DNA of 40,434 nucleotides. It comes from a virus. A program made the translations under genes and the position numbers. Numbering within the stretch: position 1 is the stretch's first letter; each line of letters starts with the position of its first letter. The stretch spans positions 1 to 40,434 of the IMG/VR virus record IMGVR_UViG_3300006802_011090. One strand, given 5' to 3'. Below the pieces are notes generated by a model that saw only the letters and a list, made by a program, of their open reading frames with translations, was not told the origin of the DNA and did not search any database. Shown in pieces: positions 17,140-25,132 of the stretch.

Positions 17140-18294
17140 ATGGCAAAGAAAACTAAAACTAAAGATGAACTGACCGATGATCTCGCATTAACATTGGCAG
17201 ACAGCATCAACAAACAGTTTAAAGGACAAAACTATAAGACTGCGTTCTTTTTAGCTGGCGATAATGATGCTCCAACCAATGTGCATGAATGGATCAGTTC
17301 CGGATGTTCCATGTTGGATTTGGCTATATCAAACAGACCCCGAGGAGGATTTCCAGTTGGTAGAATTACCGAAATAACTGGACTTGAAGCTTCTGGTAAA
17401 TCTTTATTAGCAGCACACACATTAGCAGAAACACAGAAAAAAGGAGGACTAGCAGTTTATATAGACACTGAGTCTGCAACTAGTTCTGAGTTTTTAACGG
17501 CTATTGGTGTCGACATCAAAAAGATGCTTTATGTTCCATTAGAAACTATAGAAGAAATATTTGAAACAATAGAAACTATAGTTGAAAATGTTCGTAAATC
17601 AGACAAAGACAGATTGGTTACAATAGTAGTTGATTCAGTTATGGGTGCATCTACCAAAATAGAAATGTCGGCTGAATATGATAAAGATGGATACGCAACC
17701 AGCAAGTCAATCATTCTTTCAAAAGCTATGCGTAAAGTTACAAATTGGATAGCACGTGAAAGAATATGTTTGATATTCACAAATCAGCTCAGAACTAAAC
17801 TGGGTGTATCATTTGGAGATCCATGGACTACATCGGGTGGTAAAGCTTTACCGTTTCATTCTTCGGTTAGATTGAGATTAAAATCAATCGGACAAATCAA
17901 AGTGAAAGATTCGGTAGTAGGAATCAAAACCCGGGTAACGGTAGTTAAAAACAGAATGGGACCGCCGCTTCGATCAATCGATTACGACATATATTTCGAA
18001 TCAGGAATTGATAATTACGGAGGATGGTTGTCAATAATGAAAGATTACAAAATGGTTTCACAGGCCGGTGCATGGTACACATATGAAGATGTAGATCCGG
18101 CAACAGGCGAAGTGTTATCAGAAATAAAATTTCAATCAAAAGATTTTATCGAAAAGGTAATATCAGATCCTGAAAAAGAACAAAGGCTGTATGACCGAAT
18201 TTGTGAATCATACATATTCAAATATCATGCCGGAGTCGATGGAGGAATTGATGATGTTGTCATAGACGATGAAATGGTTAATGAAGAAGGCTAA
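17140..18294 (+). CDS. uvsX: UvsX-like recombinase (RecA/Rad51 family)
   Basis: 384 aa, near T4 UvsX (391 aa). Walker A is GLEASGKS at 81-88 within RITEITGLEASGKSLLAAHT, and Walker B is VTIVVDSV at 160-167. The L1/L2 region and the segment FTNQLRTKLGVSFGDPWTTS with GGKALPFHSSVRLRL are characteristic of phage RecA-like proteins. It catalyses homologous pairing and strand exchange on gp32-coated DNA, feeding recombination-dependent replication. The end is acidic (DDVVIDDEMVNEEG). Its stop overlaps the next start (TAATG). Confidence 0.95.
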   Translation: MAKKTKTKDELTDDLALTLADSINKQFKGQNYKTAFFLAGDNDAPTNVHEWISSGCSMLDLAISNRPRGGFPVGRITEITGLEASGKSLLAAHTLAETQKKGGLAVYIDTESATSSEFLTAIGVDIKKMLYVPLETIEEIFETIETIVENVRKSDKDRLVTIVVDSVMGASTKIEMSAEYDKDGYATSKSIILSKAMRKVTNWIARERICLIFTNQLRTKLGVSFGDPWTTSGGKALPFHSSVRLRLKSIGQIKVKDSVVGIKTRVTVVKNRMGPPLRSIDYDIYFESGIDNYGGWLSIMKDYKMVSQAGAWYTYEDVDPATGEVLSEIKFQSKDFIEKVISDPEKEQRLYDRICESYIFKYHAGVDGGIDDVVIDDEMVNEEG

Positions 18295-19352
18295 TGCAGA
18301 ATAAATTTCAGCGCCTATTTAATGAGTTACAAAAAGAAAAGCAGTTAGGTCCATCGAAAGTTAATGACAACATATTAATTTTCGATGGTCTTAACACTTT
18401 TATCAGAGCTTTCGGAGCTACACCTGCAACTAATGAAGACGGCGAACATATCGGAGGAATAACAGGATTTTTGTTTTCAGTAGGCAAAGTTGTTAGAGAT
18501 CTAAAACCTAGCAGATGCATTATTGTGTTTGATGGCCGAGGAGGCTCTAAACGCAGAAAAAGCATATACAAAGATTACAAATCTAATCGAGCAAACAAAA
18601 CCAAATTACGCAGACATGATCATCAACAGTTTGCTAGCATAGAAGACGAACAGGAAGCAATGCGATATCAGTTCAGTCGATTGGTTTCGTATTTGGATTG
18701 TTTGCCGGTTACATTCTTAGCAATCGATGGAATTGAAGCAGATGATACTATAACATATATTGCTGATTATTATAAGGATGTTGCTAAACGAATGACTATT
18801 GTTAGCACGGACAGAGATTTTTATCAGCTTGTATCCGAACAAACACAAGTTTGGAGTCCTATCAAAAAGCGCTTATACACCACTGAAACAGTTCTAGATG
18901 AATTTGGAGTACATCCTAATAATTATGTGCTATACAGATCGTTTACAGGCGATAAGAGCGATAATATTCCAGGTGTGTCGGGTATAGGTCCAAAGACAAT
19001 TCAAAAACTGATACCAGAGTTAGCAGACGAATCGGAATTCACACTGCAGGATTTAGTAGATAAATCAAACATTCTACTAACAGAAAACAAGCAGTATCAA
19101 AAAATTCTGGATAATCAAGACATATTAGATAAAAATAACAGACTGATGAATCTCAAATTGTTAGACATATCTGCAACTCATGCATCTAACATCAGAAACA
19201 TTGTGGATGCTCCAATATCTCTTCTAAACAAAACAGAATTTCGCAGATTGTTTATGGAAGATAAAATGTGGACTACCATGAAGAATCTTCCGGATTGGCT
19301 GAACAACACCTGGCTATCATTGTACGCATTCGCACAACAAACACACAAATAA
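18294..19352 (+). CDS. rnh: 5'-3' exonuclease / RNase H (T4 Rnh-like)
   Basis: 352 aa. It follows the FEN/5'-3' exonuclease pattern: NILIFDGLNTFIRAF with the first acidic residue, IVFDGRGGSKRRK with the helical-arch basic region, DGIEADDTITYIAD, VSTDRDFYQLV, then TGDKSDNIPGVSGIGPKT as the H3TH DNA-binding motif. T4 RNase H of this family removes RNA primers from lagging-strand fragments. N-terminal residues 1-20 (QNKFQRLFNELQKEKQLG) are an extra basic helix. It lies between UvsX and the nucleotide gene, in keeping with a replication operon. Confidence 0.92.
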   Translation: MQNKFQRLFNELQKEKQLGPSKVNDNILIFDGLNTFIRAFGATPATNEDGEHIGGITGFLFSVGKVVRDLKPSRCIIVFDGRGGSKRRKSIYKDYKSNRANKTKLRRHDHQQFASIEDEQEAMRYQFSRLVSYLDCLPVTFLAIDGIEADDTITYIADYYKDVAKRMTIVSTDRDFYQLVSEQTQVWSPIKKRLYTTETVLDEFGVHPNNYVLYRSFTGDKSDNIPGVSGIGPKTIQKLIPELADESEFTLQDLVDKSNILLTENKQYQKILDNQDILDKNNRLMNLKLLDISATHASNIRNIVDAPISLLNKTEFRRLFMEDKMWTTMKNLPDWLNNTWLSLYAFAQQTHK

Positions 19353-19852
19353 TGAAAATACTTATAGATCAAAAAGAAATAGAGCAACTGGTTGCAACTG
19401 TTGCTAAACGCATACAAACAGAATGGGATGAAACAACCGACAAAGTGTTTATCTGTTTGCTAAACGGAGGATACATGTTTTTTTCAGACCTAGTAAAATG
19501 CCTACCAGACAACATTGAATGCGATTTTATGCGTGTTAAATCATATCACAATAAAAAGCAAGGTGACATACAAATAACAAAAGACCTAGAAATACCTATC
19601 AAAGGCAAAGACGTGTACATAGTAGATGACATATATGATTCCGGAAATACCGTTGCAGCAGTTATCGATTATCTGAATGTTAAACATCCTAAGTCAATCA
19701 GCCTAGTAACTCTGGTTACCAGAGAATCATCGCCGATACCAACAGTTACCGCATATTTTGGAAAAACTATTGGAGAAGAATGGTTGGTTGGCTACGGAAT
19801 GGATAATAGCAAAGGATACATGAGAAACAATGCAAATATTTATGCCATTTAA
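19352..19852 (+). CDS. Phosphoribosyltransferase (hypoxanthine/guanine type)
   Basis: 166 aa from the ATG at 19352, which overlaps the previous stop by one base; upstream in-frame codons belong to the exonuclease gene. The PRPP-binding motif VYIVDDIYDSGNT is at residues about 88-100, preceded by the family's VFICLLNGGYMFFSDLV loop and MRVKSYHN. The C-terminal WLVGYGMDNSKGYMRN is the hood region of Hpt-type enzymes. It joins PRPP to a purine base, probably hypoxanthine or guanine, for salvage. Whether it has any role with the 7-deazaguanine pathway nearby is not shown by sequence. Confidence 0.82.
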   Translation: MKILIDQKEIEQLVATVAKRIQTEWDETTDKVFICLLNGGYMFFSDLVKCLPDNIECDFMRVKSYHNKKQGDIQITKDLEIPIKGKDVYIVDDIYDSGNTVAAVIDYLNVKHPKSISLVTLVTRESSPIPTVTAYFGKTIGEEWLVGYGMDNSKGYMRNNANIYAI

Positions 19853-19888
19853 TTTGGTTATAACCATAAATTTCAATATCATATTAAT
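19853..19888 (+). promoter_or_regulatory. TTTGG promoter candidate before helicase gene
   Basis: TTTGGTTATAACCATAAA starts at 19853 and includes the palindrome GGTTATAACC (19856-19865). The same element recurs with small changes at 31026 (TTTGGTTATACCCATAA). Both are about 35-45 nt before a start codon, suggesting a phage regulatory or promoter element, perhaps a middle-type one. Confidence 0.45.
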
Positions 19889-21244
19889 ATGACCGATAAA
19901 TTAAATGAATACGGAAAAACATTTCAAATAAAAGCAATAGCTGCAATGTTTGTGGATAGGTCATTTCTGCAACAAATTGCAGACATAGTTCGACCAGAAT
20001 ATTTTGAATCAGAATCGAACATATGGATATTAGAAATAATATTGAATCATTTTGCAGAATACAAAACTCCACCTACAAAAGACGTACTCAAAGTTAAGAT
20101 AACTGATATAACAGACGACGTTTTAAAAACTGCTATATTAGAACAACTCAAAGATGTGTTTCAATACATGGAATCTTCGGATTTAGATTTCGTTAAAAAT
20201 GAAATACTTAAATTCTGCAAGAATCAAGAAATTAAATATGCTATTCAAGAATCCGTTCAACTGTTACAAAACGGAAATTATGATGCTATAAAAGTTAAAA
20301 TCGATTCGGCAATGAAAGCCGGAGCAGACACTGATATAGGACATGAATACAAAAAGTCAGTTGCAATGAGATATGAAGAAGCAGCCAGACACACTGTTAC
20401 CACCGGATGGGACGTAATAGATGATTTAATGGATGGTGGCCTAGCTCCAGGAGAATTAGGAGTAGTAATGGCACCTGCAGGAATAGGTAAATCATGGCTA
20501 CTTATTAATATTGGAGCTAACGCAGTACGACAAGGAAAAAACGTTATACATTATACATTAGAGTTAAATCAGGATTATGTCGGACAACGATATGATTCGG
20601 TTATAACAGGCATAGGTGCACAGAATTTGAAACACCATATTGAAGAAATAGAAAACAAAATGGAATCGTTACGAGGAGAATTGGTTATCAAATATTTTCC
20701 AACCAAGTCAACCGGAGTAATGGGATTGAAAGCACACATAGAAAAAAGCATTATGCTTGGAGCTAAGCCGGATCTAATTGTTGTGGATTATGCAGATCTT
20801 TTAAAAGTTAACAGCAAAAAAGACAAGCATGAAGCACTTGAAGATTTGTATGAAGAATTGCGTGGTATGGCAGGAGAATATGAAATACCAGTATGGACGG
20901 CATCTCAGGCAGGAAGGTCCGCACTAGAAGAAGATATTATAGAAGCCGACAAGATTGCATCTTCATACGGAAAAGTAATGGTTGCAGATTTCTTGATGTC
21001 GTTGTCCAGAAAAGTGGAAGACAAACTTTCTGGCACAGGTCGAGGACATGTTATTAAAAACAGATTCGGTCCTGATGGTGTCACACTGCCAAGTAAAATT
21101 AATACTAACAACGGTCAATTCCAGTTTTTTGAACCACAAACCACACAAGGCAAACAGACTACACAGCAAATGAAAACAGGAGAAACATTGGTGAAAAGAA
21201 ATCTTGCACAAAAGTTCAAAGATCTTGGCGGATCCTTAGGGTAA
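19889..21244 (+). CDS. DnaB-type replicative helicase (T4 gp41-like)
   Basis: 451 aa (T4 gp41 is 475 aa). Residues 1-140 form a helical N-terminal domain. The RecA-like core starts at TTGWDVIDDLMDGGLAPGEL (about 171-190), Walker A is APAGIGKSW at 195-203, and Walker B is DLIVVDYADLL with D300. The sensor and arginine-finger region includes WTASQAGRSALEED. It unwinds the fork for the family B polymerase. The C-terminus is Gln/Thr-rich (TTQGKQTTQQMKTG). A strong terminator follows, so the replication transcript ends here. Confidence 0.95.
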   Translation: MTDKLNEYGKTFQIKAIAAMFVDRSFLQQIADIVRPEYFESESNIWILEIILNHFAEYKTPPTKDVLKVKITDITDDVLKTAILEQLKDVFQYMESSDLDFVKNEILKFCKNQEIKYAIQESVQLLQNGNYDAIKVKIDSAMKAGADTDIGHEYKKSVAMRYEEAARHTVTTGWDVIDDLMDGGLAPGELGVVMAPAGIGKSWLLINIGANAVRQGKNVIHYTLELNQDYVGQRYDSVITGIGAQNLKHHIEEIENKMESLRGELVIKYFPTKSTGVMGLKAHIEKSIMLGAKPDLIVVDYADLLKVNSKKDKHEALEDLYEELRGMAGEYEIPVWTASQAGRSALEEDIIEADKIASSYGKVMVADFLMSLSRKVEDKLSGTGRGHVIKNRFGPDGVTLPSKINTNNGQFQFFEPQTTQGKQTTQQMKTGETLVKRNLAQKFKDLGGSLG

Positions 21245-21249
21245 CTGTA

Positions 21250-21257
21250 TATTTATA
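21250..21257 (+). promoter_or_regulatory. TATTTATA match upstream of a terminator
   Basis: Exact TATTTATA 8 nt after the helicase gene, but the terminator at 21265 lies between it and the next gene at 21329, so it is unlikely to serve that gene. Confidence 0.2.
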
Positions 21258-21264
21258 ATAAATT

Positions 21265-21294
21265 AAAGGATCGGCGTTTACCGTTCCTTTTTTT
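21265..21294 (+). terminator. Rho-independent terminator after helicase gene
   Basis: AAAGGA (21265-21270) pairs with TCCTTT (21285-21290), with an inner CGG/CCG pair around loop CGTTTA, followed by a T-tract. It divides replication genes from nucleotide-metabolism genes. Confidence 0.85.
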
Positions 21295-21328
21295 ATCTAT
21301 AAACATTTTAAAATTAGTAAAGGAAAAC

Positions 21329-23185
21329 ATGGAAATTTCAAACAAAATTCTTTCGGACATTACAGTGTATATGAAATATGCAAAATATATGCCTGAACTA
21401 AATCGCAGAGAAACCTGGGAAGAGTTAGTAACTCGTAACAAAAACATGCACATCAAAAAATATCCAAAACTTAAGGATGAAATTGAAACAGCTTATAAGT
21501 TTGTGTATGATAAAAAGGTGTTACCTTCGATGCGAAGTTTACAGTTTGGAGGAAAGCCTATTGAAATTTCGCCTAATCGAATTTACAATTGTGCTTATCT
21601 TCCTATAGATGATTATCGTGCATTTGGAGAAACCATGTTTTTACTGTTAGGAGGAACTGGTGTTGGATATTCCGTTCAGAAACATCATGTAGACAAACTT
21701 CCGGAAATCAGAAAACCAAATGCAAAAAGAACCAGAAGATTTTTAATTGCAGATTCGATTGAAGGATGGGCAGACGCAGTTAAAGCACTTACAAAAAGTT
21801 ATTTTACAGGAGGATCCAAACTAAAATTTGATTTTTCAGATATTCGTCCTAAAGGAGCAAGACTTATAACATCAGGTGGTAAAGCTCCAGGACCTCAACC
21901 ACTTAAAGAATGTTTGATCAAAGTTCAAGGAATTTTAGATGCTAAAGAAGATGGCGATCGATTAGAGCCAATTGAAGTGCATGATATGGTTTGTCATATT
22001 GCAGATGCAGTTTTAGCCGGCGGTATTCGTCGAGCAGCACTAATCAGTTTGTTTTCGGCAGACGACGAAGAAATGATTGCATGCAAATCAGGAGCATGGT
22101 GGGAAACTAATCCACAAAGAGGCCGAGCAAATAATTCCGCAGCTTTAATGAGACACAAATTAACTAAAGATTTTTTCTTGGATTTGTGGAAACGAGTAGA
22201 ATTATCAGGAGCAGGAGAACCAGGAATTTATCTGACTAATGACAAAGATTGGGGAACTAATCCTTGTTGCGAAATTGCACTACGACCATTCCAATTCTGC
22301 AACTTGTGCGAAGTTAATGCTTCGGATATTGAATCTCAAGAAGATTTTGAAGACAGAGTTCGAGCGGCGTCATTCATCGGAACACTTCAAGCAGGATACA
22401 CTGAATTTCATTACTTGAGACCAATATGGCAGAGAACAACGGAAAAAGATGCGTTGATAGGCGTATCCATGACAGGTATAGGTTCCGGAACAGTGTTAGG
22501 ATATGACATGAAAGCTGCAGCAAAAGTTGTAAAAGCTGAAAATGAAAGAGTAGCCGAAATACTAGGAATCAATCGTTCTGCCAGAACTACTACGGTTAAG
22601 CCTGCAGGCACAACTTCATTAGCATTAGGAACAAGTTCCGGAATACATGCATGGCACAATGATTATTACATCAGAAGAGTTCGTGTCGGAAAGAATGAAG
22701 CAATATACACATATTTGTCAATCAATCATCCAGAACTAGTAGAAGACGAATATTTCCGTCCACATGACACTGCAGTAATATCTATTCCACAAAAAGCACC
22801 AGAAGGAGCTATCATGAGAACAGAATCTCCTTTCCAATTGTTAGACCGAATCAAGAAAGTGCATTTGGAATGGGTAAAACCAGGACATCGCAGCGGCAAC
22901 AACACACACAATGTATCTGCAACGGTTTCACTTAAAGAAGATGAATGGGATTTGGCAGGTGAGTGGATGTGGGAAAACAGAGAACATTATAACGGATTAT
23001 CGGTGCTTCCTTATGATGGAGGAACATACACTCAAGCGCCATTCGAAGATTGCACAGAAGAAACATACAATGAAATGTTAAAATCACTGAGTGCAGTAGA
23101 TTTAACAAAAGTAATAGAACTAGATGATAACACGGATCTATCCGGCGAATTAGCTTGTGCCGGCGGAGCGTGTGAAATTAAATAA
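21329..23185 (+). CDS. Class II (adenosylcobalamin-dependent) ribonucleotide reductase
   Basis: 618 aa, shorter than Lactobacillus RTPR (739 aa) as usual for phage versions. Signatures: PSMRSLQFGG, NRIYNCAYLPIDD, FLLLGGTGVGYSVQ, LAGGIRRAALISLF, NPCCEIALRPFQFCNLCEVN with the radical Cys in NLCE, VKPAGTTSLALGTSSGIHAW, and a C-terminal C-x4-C pair (CAGGACEIK, C610 and C615) that receives electrons from thioredoxin. A single subunit with no beta-subunit gene nearby fits class II. It needs adenosylcobalamin (B12), so the host must make or import it. A phage thioredoxin lies at 25976. An A/G-rich start region (GTAAAGGAAAACATG) gives a good ribosome site. Confidence 0.9.
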   Translation: MEISNKILSDITVYMKYAKYMPELNRRETWEELVTRNKNMHIKKYPKLKDEIETAYKFVYDKKVLPSMRSLQFGGKPIEISPNRIYNCAYLPIDDYRAFGETMFLLLGGTGVGYSVQKHHVDKLPEIRKPNAKRTRRFLIADSIEGWADAVKALTKSYFTGGSKLKFDFSDIRPKGARLITSGGKAPGPQPLKECLIKVQGILDAKEDGDRLEPIEVHDMVCHIADAVLAGGIRRAALISLFSADDEEMIACKSGAWWETNPQRGRANNSAALMRHKLTKDFFLDLWKRVELSGAGEPGIYLTNDKDWGTNPCCEIALRPFQFCNLCEVNASDIESQEDFEDRVRAASFIGTLQAGYTEFHYLRPIWQRTTEKDALIGVSMTGIGSGTVLGYDMKAAAKVVKAENERVAEILGINRSARTTTVKPAGTTSLALGTSSGIHAWHNDYYIRRVRVGKNEAIYTYLSINHPELVEDEYFRPHDTAVISIPQKAPEGAIMRTESPFQLLDRIKKVHLEWVKPGHRSGNNTHNVSATVSLKEDEWDLAGEWMWENREHYNGLSVLPYDGGTYTQAPFEDCTEETYNEMLKSLSAVDLTKVIELDDNTDLSGELACAGGACEIK

Positions 23186-23205
23186 TAAATAATAAAGGTT
23201 AAATT

Positions 23206-23373
23206 ATGAGTAAACAAGCGTTATTTGAATCAATGTCAGAGTTATGGAGCGAATTTGAAGCTCAACACAATGGCTCAACTAAAAAGTCACAACAACAAGC
23301 TCGTAAAGCTATTGGTGAACTAAAAAAGCTGGTTACAGATTATAGAAAAGCATCTGTAGAAGAAGGCAAGTAA
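23206..23373 (+). CDS. Histone H1-like small basic/helical protein
   Basis: 55 aa, with AAAGGTTAAATT before the start; the next gene starts directly after its stop. The helical sequence MSKQALFESMSELWSEFEAQ, KSQQQARKAIGELKKLVTDY and RKASVEEGK matches the plan of small Bacteroidota proteins annotated as histone H1-like (an acidic helix with LxxDFxxFxE, a Lys/Gly-rich turn, then RxRKxxxELKxLxxExRK). These may bind DNA, but activity is not established. It is missed by length-filtered gene finding. Presence here supports a Bacteroidota host and suggests acquisition from it. Confidence 0.55.
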   Translation: MSKQALFESMSELWSEFEAQHNGSTKKSQQQARKAIGELKKLVTDYRKASVEEGK

Positions 23374-23589
23374 ATGATAAATTTAAGTACTGATTGGATT
23401 TATCAACAGTATGTGAAGGAGTTTGGAAACAAGCTCCTTCCTACTGATTTTTATTACGATGCATTAGGTCGCAGAGTAATGACTGAAACATATCACATAC
23501 GCCGTGGTACATGTTGTGGTTCTGGATGCAAACATTGTCCGTATGAACCTGCACATAAAAAAGGCGTAAAAACTTTGAAATCAAAATAA
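23374..23589 (+). CDS. DUF5522-type small Cys-rich protein
   Basis: 71 aa. The core RRGTCCGSGCKHCPYEP has the CCGSxCxxCPY pattern of DUF5522, a short family widespread in Bacteroidota and rare elsewhere. Four clustered Cys suggest a metal site (zinc or iron-sulfur). It sits between the histone-like gene and folE. No function is known for the family. It is useful as a host-range marker; here it looks like a host gene taken up by the phage. Confidence 0.75.
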   Translation: MINLSTDWIYQQYVKEFGNKLLPTDFYYDALGRRVMTETYHIRRGTCCGSGCKHCPYEPAHKKGVKTLKSK

Positions 23590-23626
23590 TTTATCTTATT
23601 ATAAAGATATAAATAGAACAAGTTAT

Positions 23627-24286
23627 ATGACTACAAAAAAAAGTATTGAACTAGTTAAAGAAGGTTTTGCAAATGGCGTTGCTCCAGGTGTCCCATTAGA
23701 TAGTGCAGCAAAAAATGTAATGATATCCGCAGCTGCAGAAGCTTATGGCAAGTTTCTAGATGCGTTAAAATGCGATTGGCGCAATGATCCTAATTCTAAT
23801 GATACTCCGATGCGAGTAGCAAAGGCATATGTAAATGATTTATGGGCAGGTCGTTATAATGGCACACCTGACATAACTGCATTTCCTAGTGACGGATATG
23901 ACGGTATGGTATTTGAAGGAGGTATTCCTTTAACATCCATGTGTTCACATCATCATCAAACTATTATGGGTAAAGTGCATGTTGCATATATTCCAGGCGA
24001 AGACAGCAAAGTTATCGGCTTAAGCAAATTGAACAGATTAGTAGAGCATTTTGCAAGAAGAGGCGCTATACAAGAACAATTGACAGTTGCTATTCATAAC
24101 GCAATTGATACTATTATCAATGACAATAAAGGAGTAGCTGTGATGATTGAAGCAACTCATAACTGTGTGCAATGCAGAGGTGTTAAACACGGTGGTGCTT
24201 CTATGAAGACAAGCAAATTAACTGGTGCATTTAAAGAAGATGATGCTACCAGAGCAGAGTTTTATGAATTTGTAAAAGGTTATTAA
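23627..24286 (+). CDS. folE: GTP cyclohydrolase I (FolE)
   Basis: 219 aa, the usual length. Zinc ligands are visible: C106 and H109 in SMCSHHHQTIMGKVHVAYIP, and a Cys in HNCVQCRGVKHGG near 180-183. GLSKLNRLVEHFARR and QEQLT are conserved active-site segments. The enzyme turns GTP into dihydroneopterin triphosphate, the first step to 7-deazaguanine bases. With QueD and QueE directly downstream the target is the phage DNA base rather than folate. A TATAAATA sequence (T4-late-like) lies at 23608-23615 and AAGTTAT abuts the start. Confidence 0.95.
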   Translation: MTTKKSIELVKEGFANGVAPGVPLDSAAKNVMISAAAEAYGKFLDALKCDWRNDPNSNDTPMRVAKAYVNDLWAGRYNGTPDITAFPSDGYDGMVFEGGIPLTSMCSHHHQTIMGKVHVAYIPGEDSKVIGLSKLNRLVEHFARRGAIQEQLTVAIHNAIDTIINDNKGVAVMIEATHNCVQCRGVKHGGASMKTSKLTGAFKEDDATRAEFYEFVKGY

Positions 24287-24750
24287 TGGAAAAATTTCAA
24301 TCAACTAAAGTGTTTGATGGATTTAGTACAGTATTCCGTCAATGGCAAGCAGAAGGTACTCATTGCAAGTTTTTACACGGATATGCTATCGAATTTAGAG
24401 TAACATTTGAAGGCGAACTTGATCATAGAAATTGGGTTTGGGATTTCGGAGGAATGAAAAGAGCTAAAGCAAAGATTGATGGAATGTCTCCTAAGGAATG
24501 GATGGATTATATGTTTGATCACACAGTCGTATTGGCTAACGATGATCCAGAAAAGATATTCTTTGAAAACTTAGACACTAAAGGAGTTATACAATTACGA
24601 TTAATGGATGGACCAGTAGGAGCTGAAAGATTTGCTGAATTTATATTTAAAAAGTTAAATGGATTTGTTCACGAAGAGACTCGAGGCAGAGTACGAGTAG
24701 TACGAGTAGAATTTTTTGAAACTAAGAAAAATAGTGCAATCTATGAATAA
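24286..24750 (+). CDS. queD: QueD-type 6-carboxytetrahydropterin synthase
   Basis: 154 aa, start overlapping the folE stop (TAATG). The T-fold pattern is visible: FSTVFRQWQAEGTHCKFLHG, a HRNWVWDFGG strand, FDHTVVLANDD, and the C-terminal VRVEFFETKKNSAIYE. QueD enzymes turn dihydroneopterin triphosphate into 6-carboxytetrahydropterin. Odd: the classic FSAAH His is Phe (F17) and HGH is HGY (H31, Y33), so two of three usual zinc ligands differ, while C27 in HCKF is kept. H26 or other residues may replace them. This looks like a phage subfamily rather than a broken gene, since the full length and DHT motif are intact. Confidence 0.85.
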   Translation: MEKFQSTKVFDGFSTVFRQWQAEGTHCKFLHGYAIEFRVTFEGELDHRNWVWDFGGMKRAKAKIDGMSPKEWMDYMFDHTVVLANDDPEKIFFENLDTKGVIQLRLMDGPVGAERFAEFIFKKLNGFVHEETRGRVRVVRVEFFETKKNSAIYE

Positions 24751-25132
24751 TACAGAAACTTACATGTCACTTTACGAATATACAGGTCGAGCTGGTAATG
24801 CAGAAAATGGATTAGGACGACGAGTAAATCAACAAGCTCTTGATAAAAAAATTGATATCAAGTATAGAGATATACCAGTTCCTAGCCAAACAGATGCATT
24901 TAAGTCCGTCTGCACATATCCAGTATCTTTTTTAGATGATTACTTTGAGCAAAATCCAACGGACTTGCCAGACAATTCGGCATTCGTAAGAAGATCAGAC
25001 CTCATAAAGGTTTTACAGCGAATTGATGAATTAGAATCCAATATAAACATTCTTACTAACTTAATAGACAAAATACAAAATGCTACCAATAAACATGACA
25101 GCGGCAATGACGACGATGAACTCCCCTTCTAA
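24743..25132 (+). CDS. Conserved phage protein with SSB-Ct-like acidic tail
   Basis: 129 aa from ATG 24743 (8-nt overlap with queD); the ATG at 24764 (MSLYEYTGRAGNAENGLG) is an alternative start. The body has KYRDIPVPSQT and VCTYPVSFLDDYFEQ, a pattern I have seen in small conserved proteins of marine myophages, followed by a helix (LIKVLQRIDELESNINILTN). It ends in NDDDELPF, close to the C-terminal peptide of bacterial SSB (DDDIPF/DDDLPF), which docks helicases, exonucleases and repair proteins. Position inside the queD-queE operon is curious. Function unknown; docking to host SSB partners is inference. Confidence 0.6.
   Translation: MNNTETYMSLYEYTGRAGNAENGLGRRVNQQALDKKIDIKYRDIPVPSQTDAFKSVCTYPVSFLDDYFEQNPTDLPDNSAFVRRSDLIKVLQRIDELESNINILTNLIDKIQNATNKHDSGNDDDELPF

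Noticed and set aside
19268-19351. Earlier in-frame start for the phosphoribosyltransferase
   Set aside because: It lies inside the exonuclease gene; the ATG at 19352 overlaps the upstream stop by one base and begins the conserved protein.
23608-23615. TATAAATA before folE as a T4-type late promoter
   Set aside because: Single copy in front of an expected early or middle gene in A/T-rich DNA; kept only as a note.
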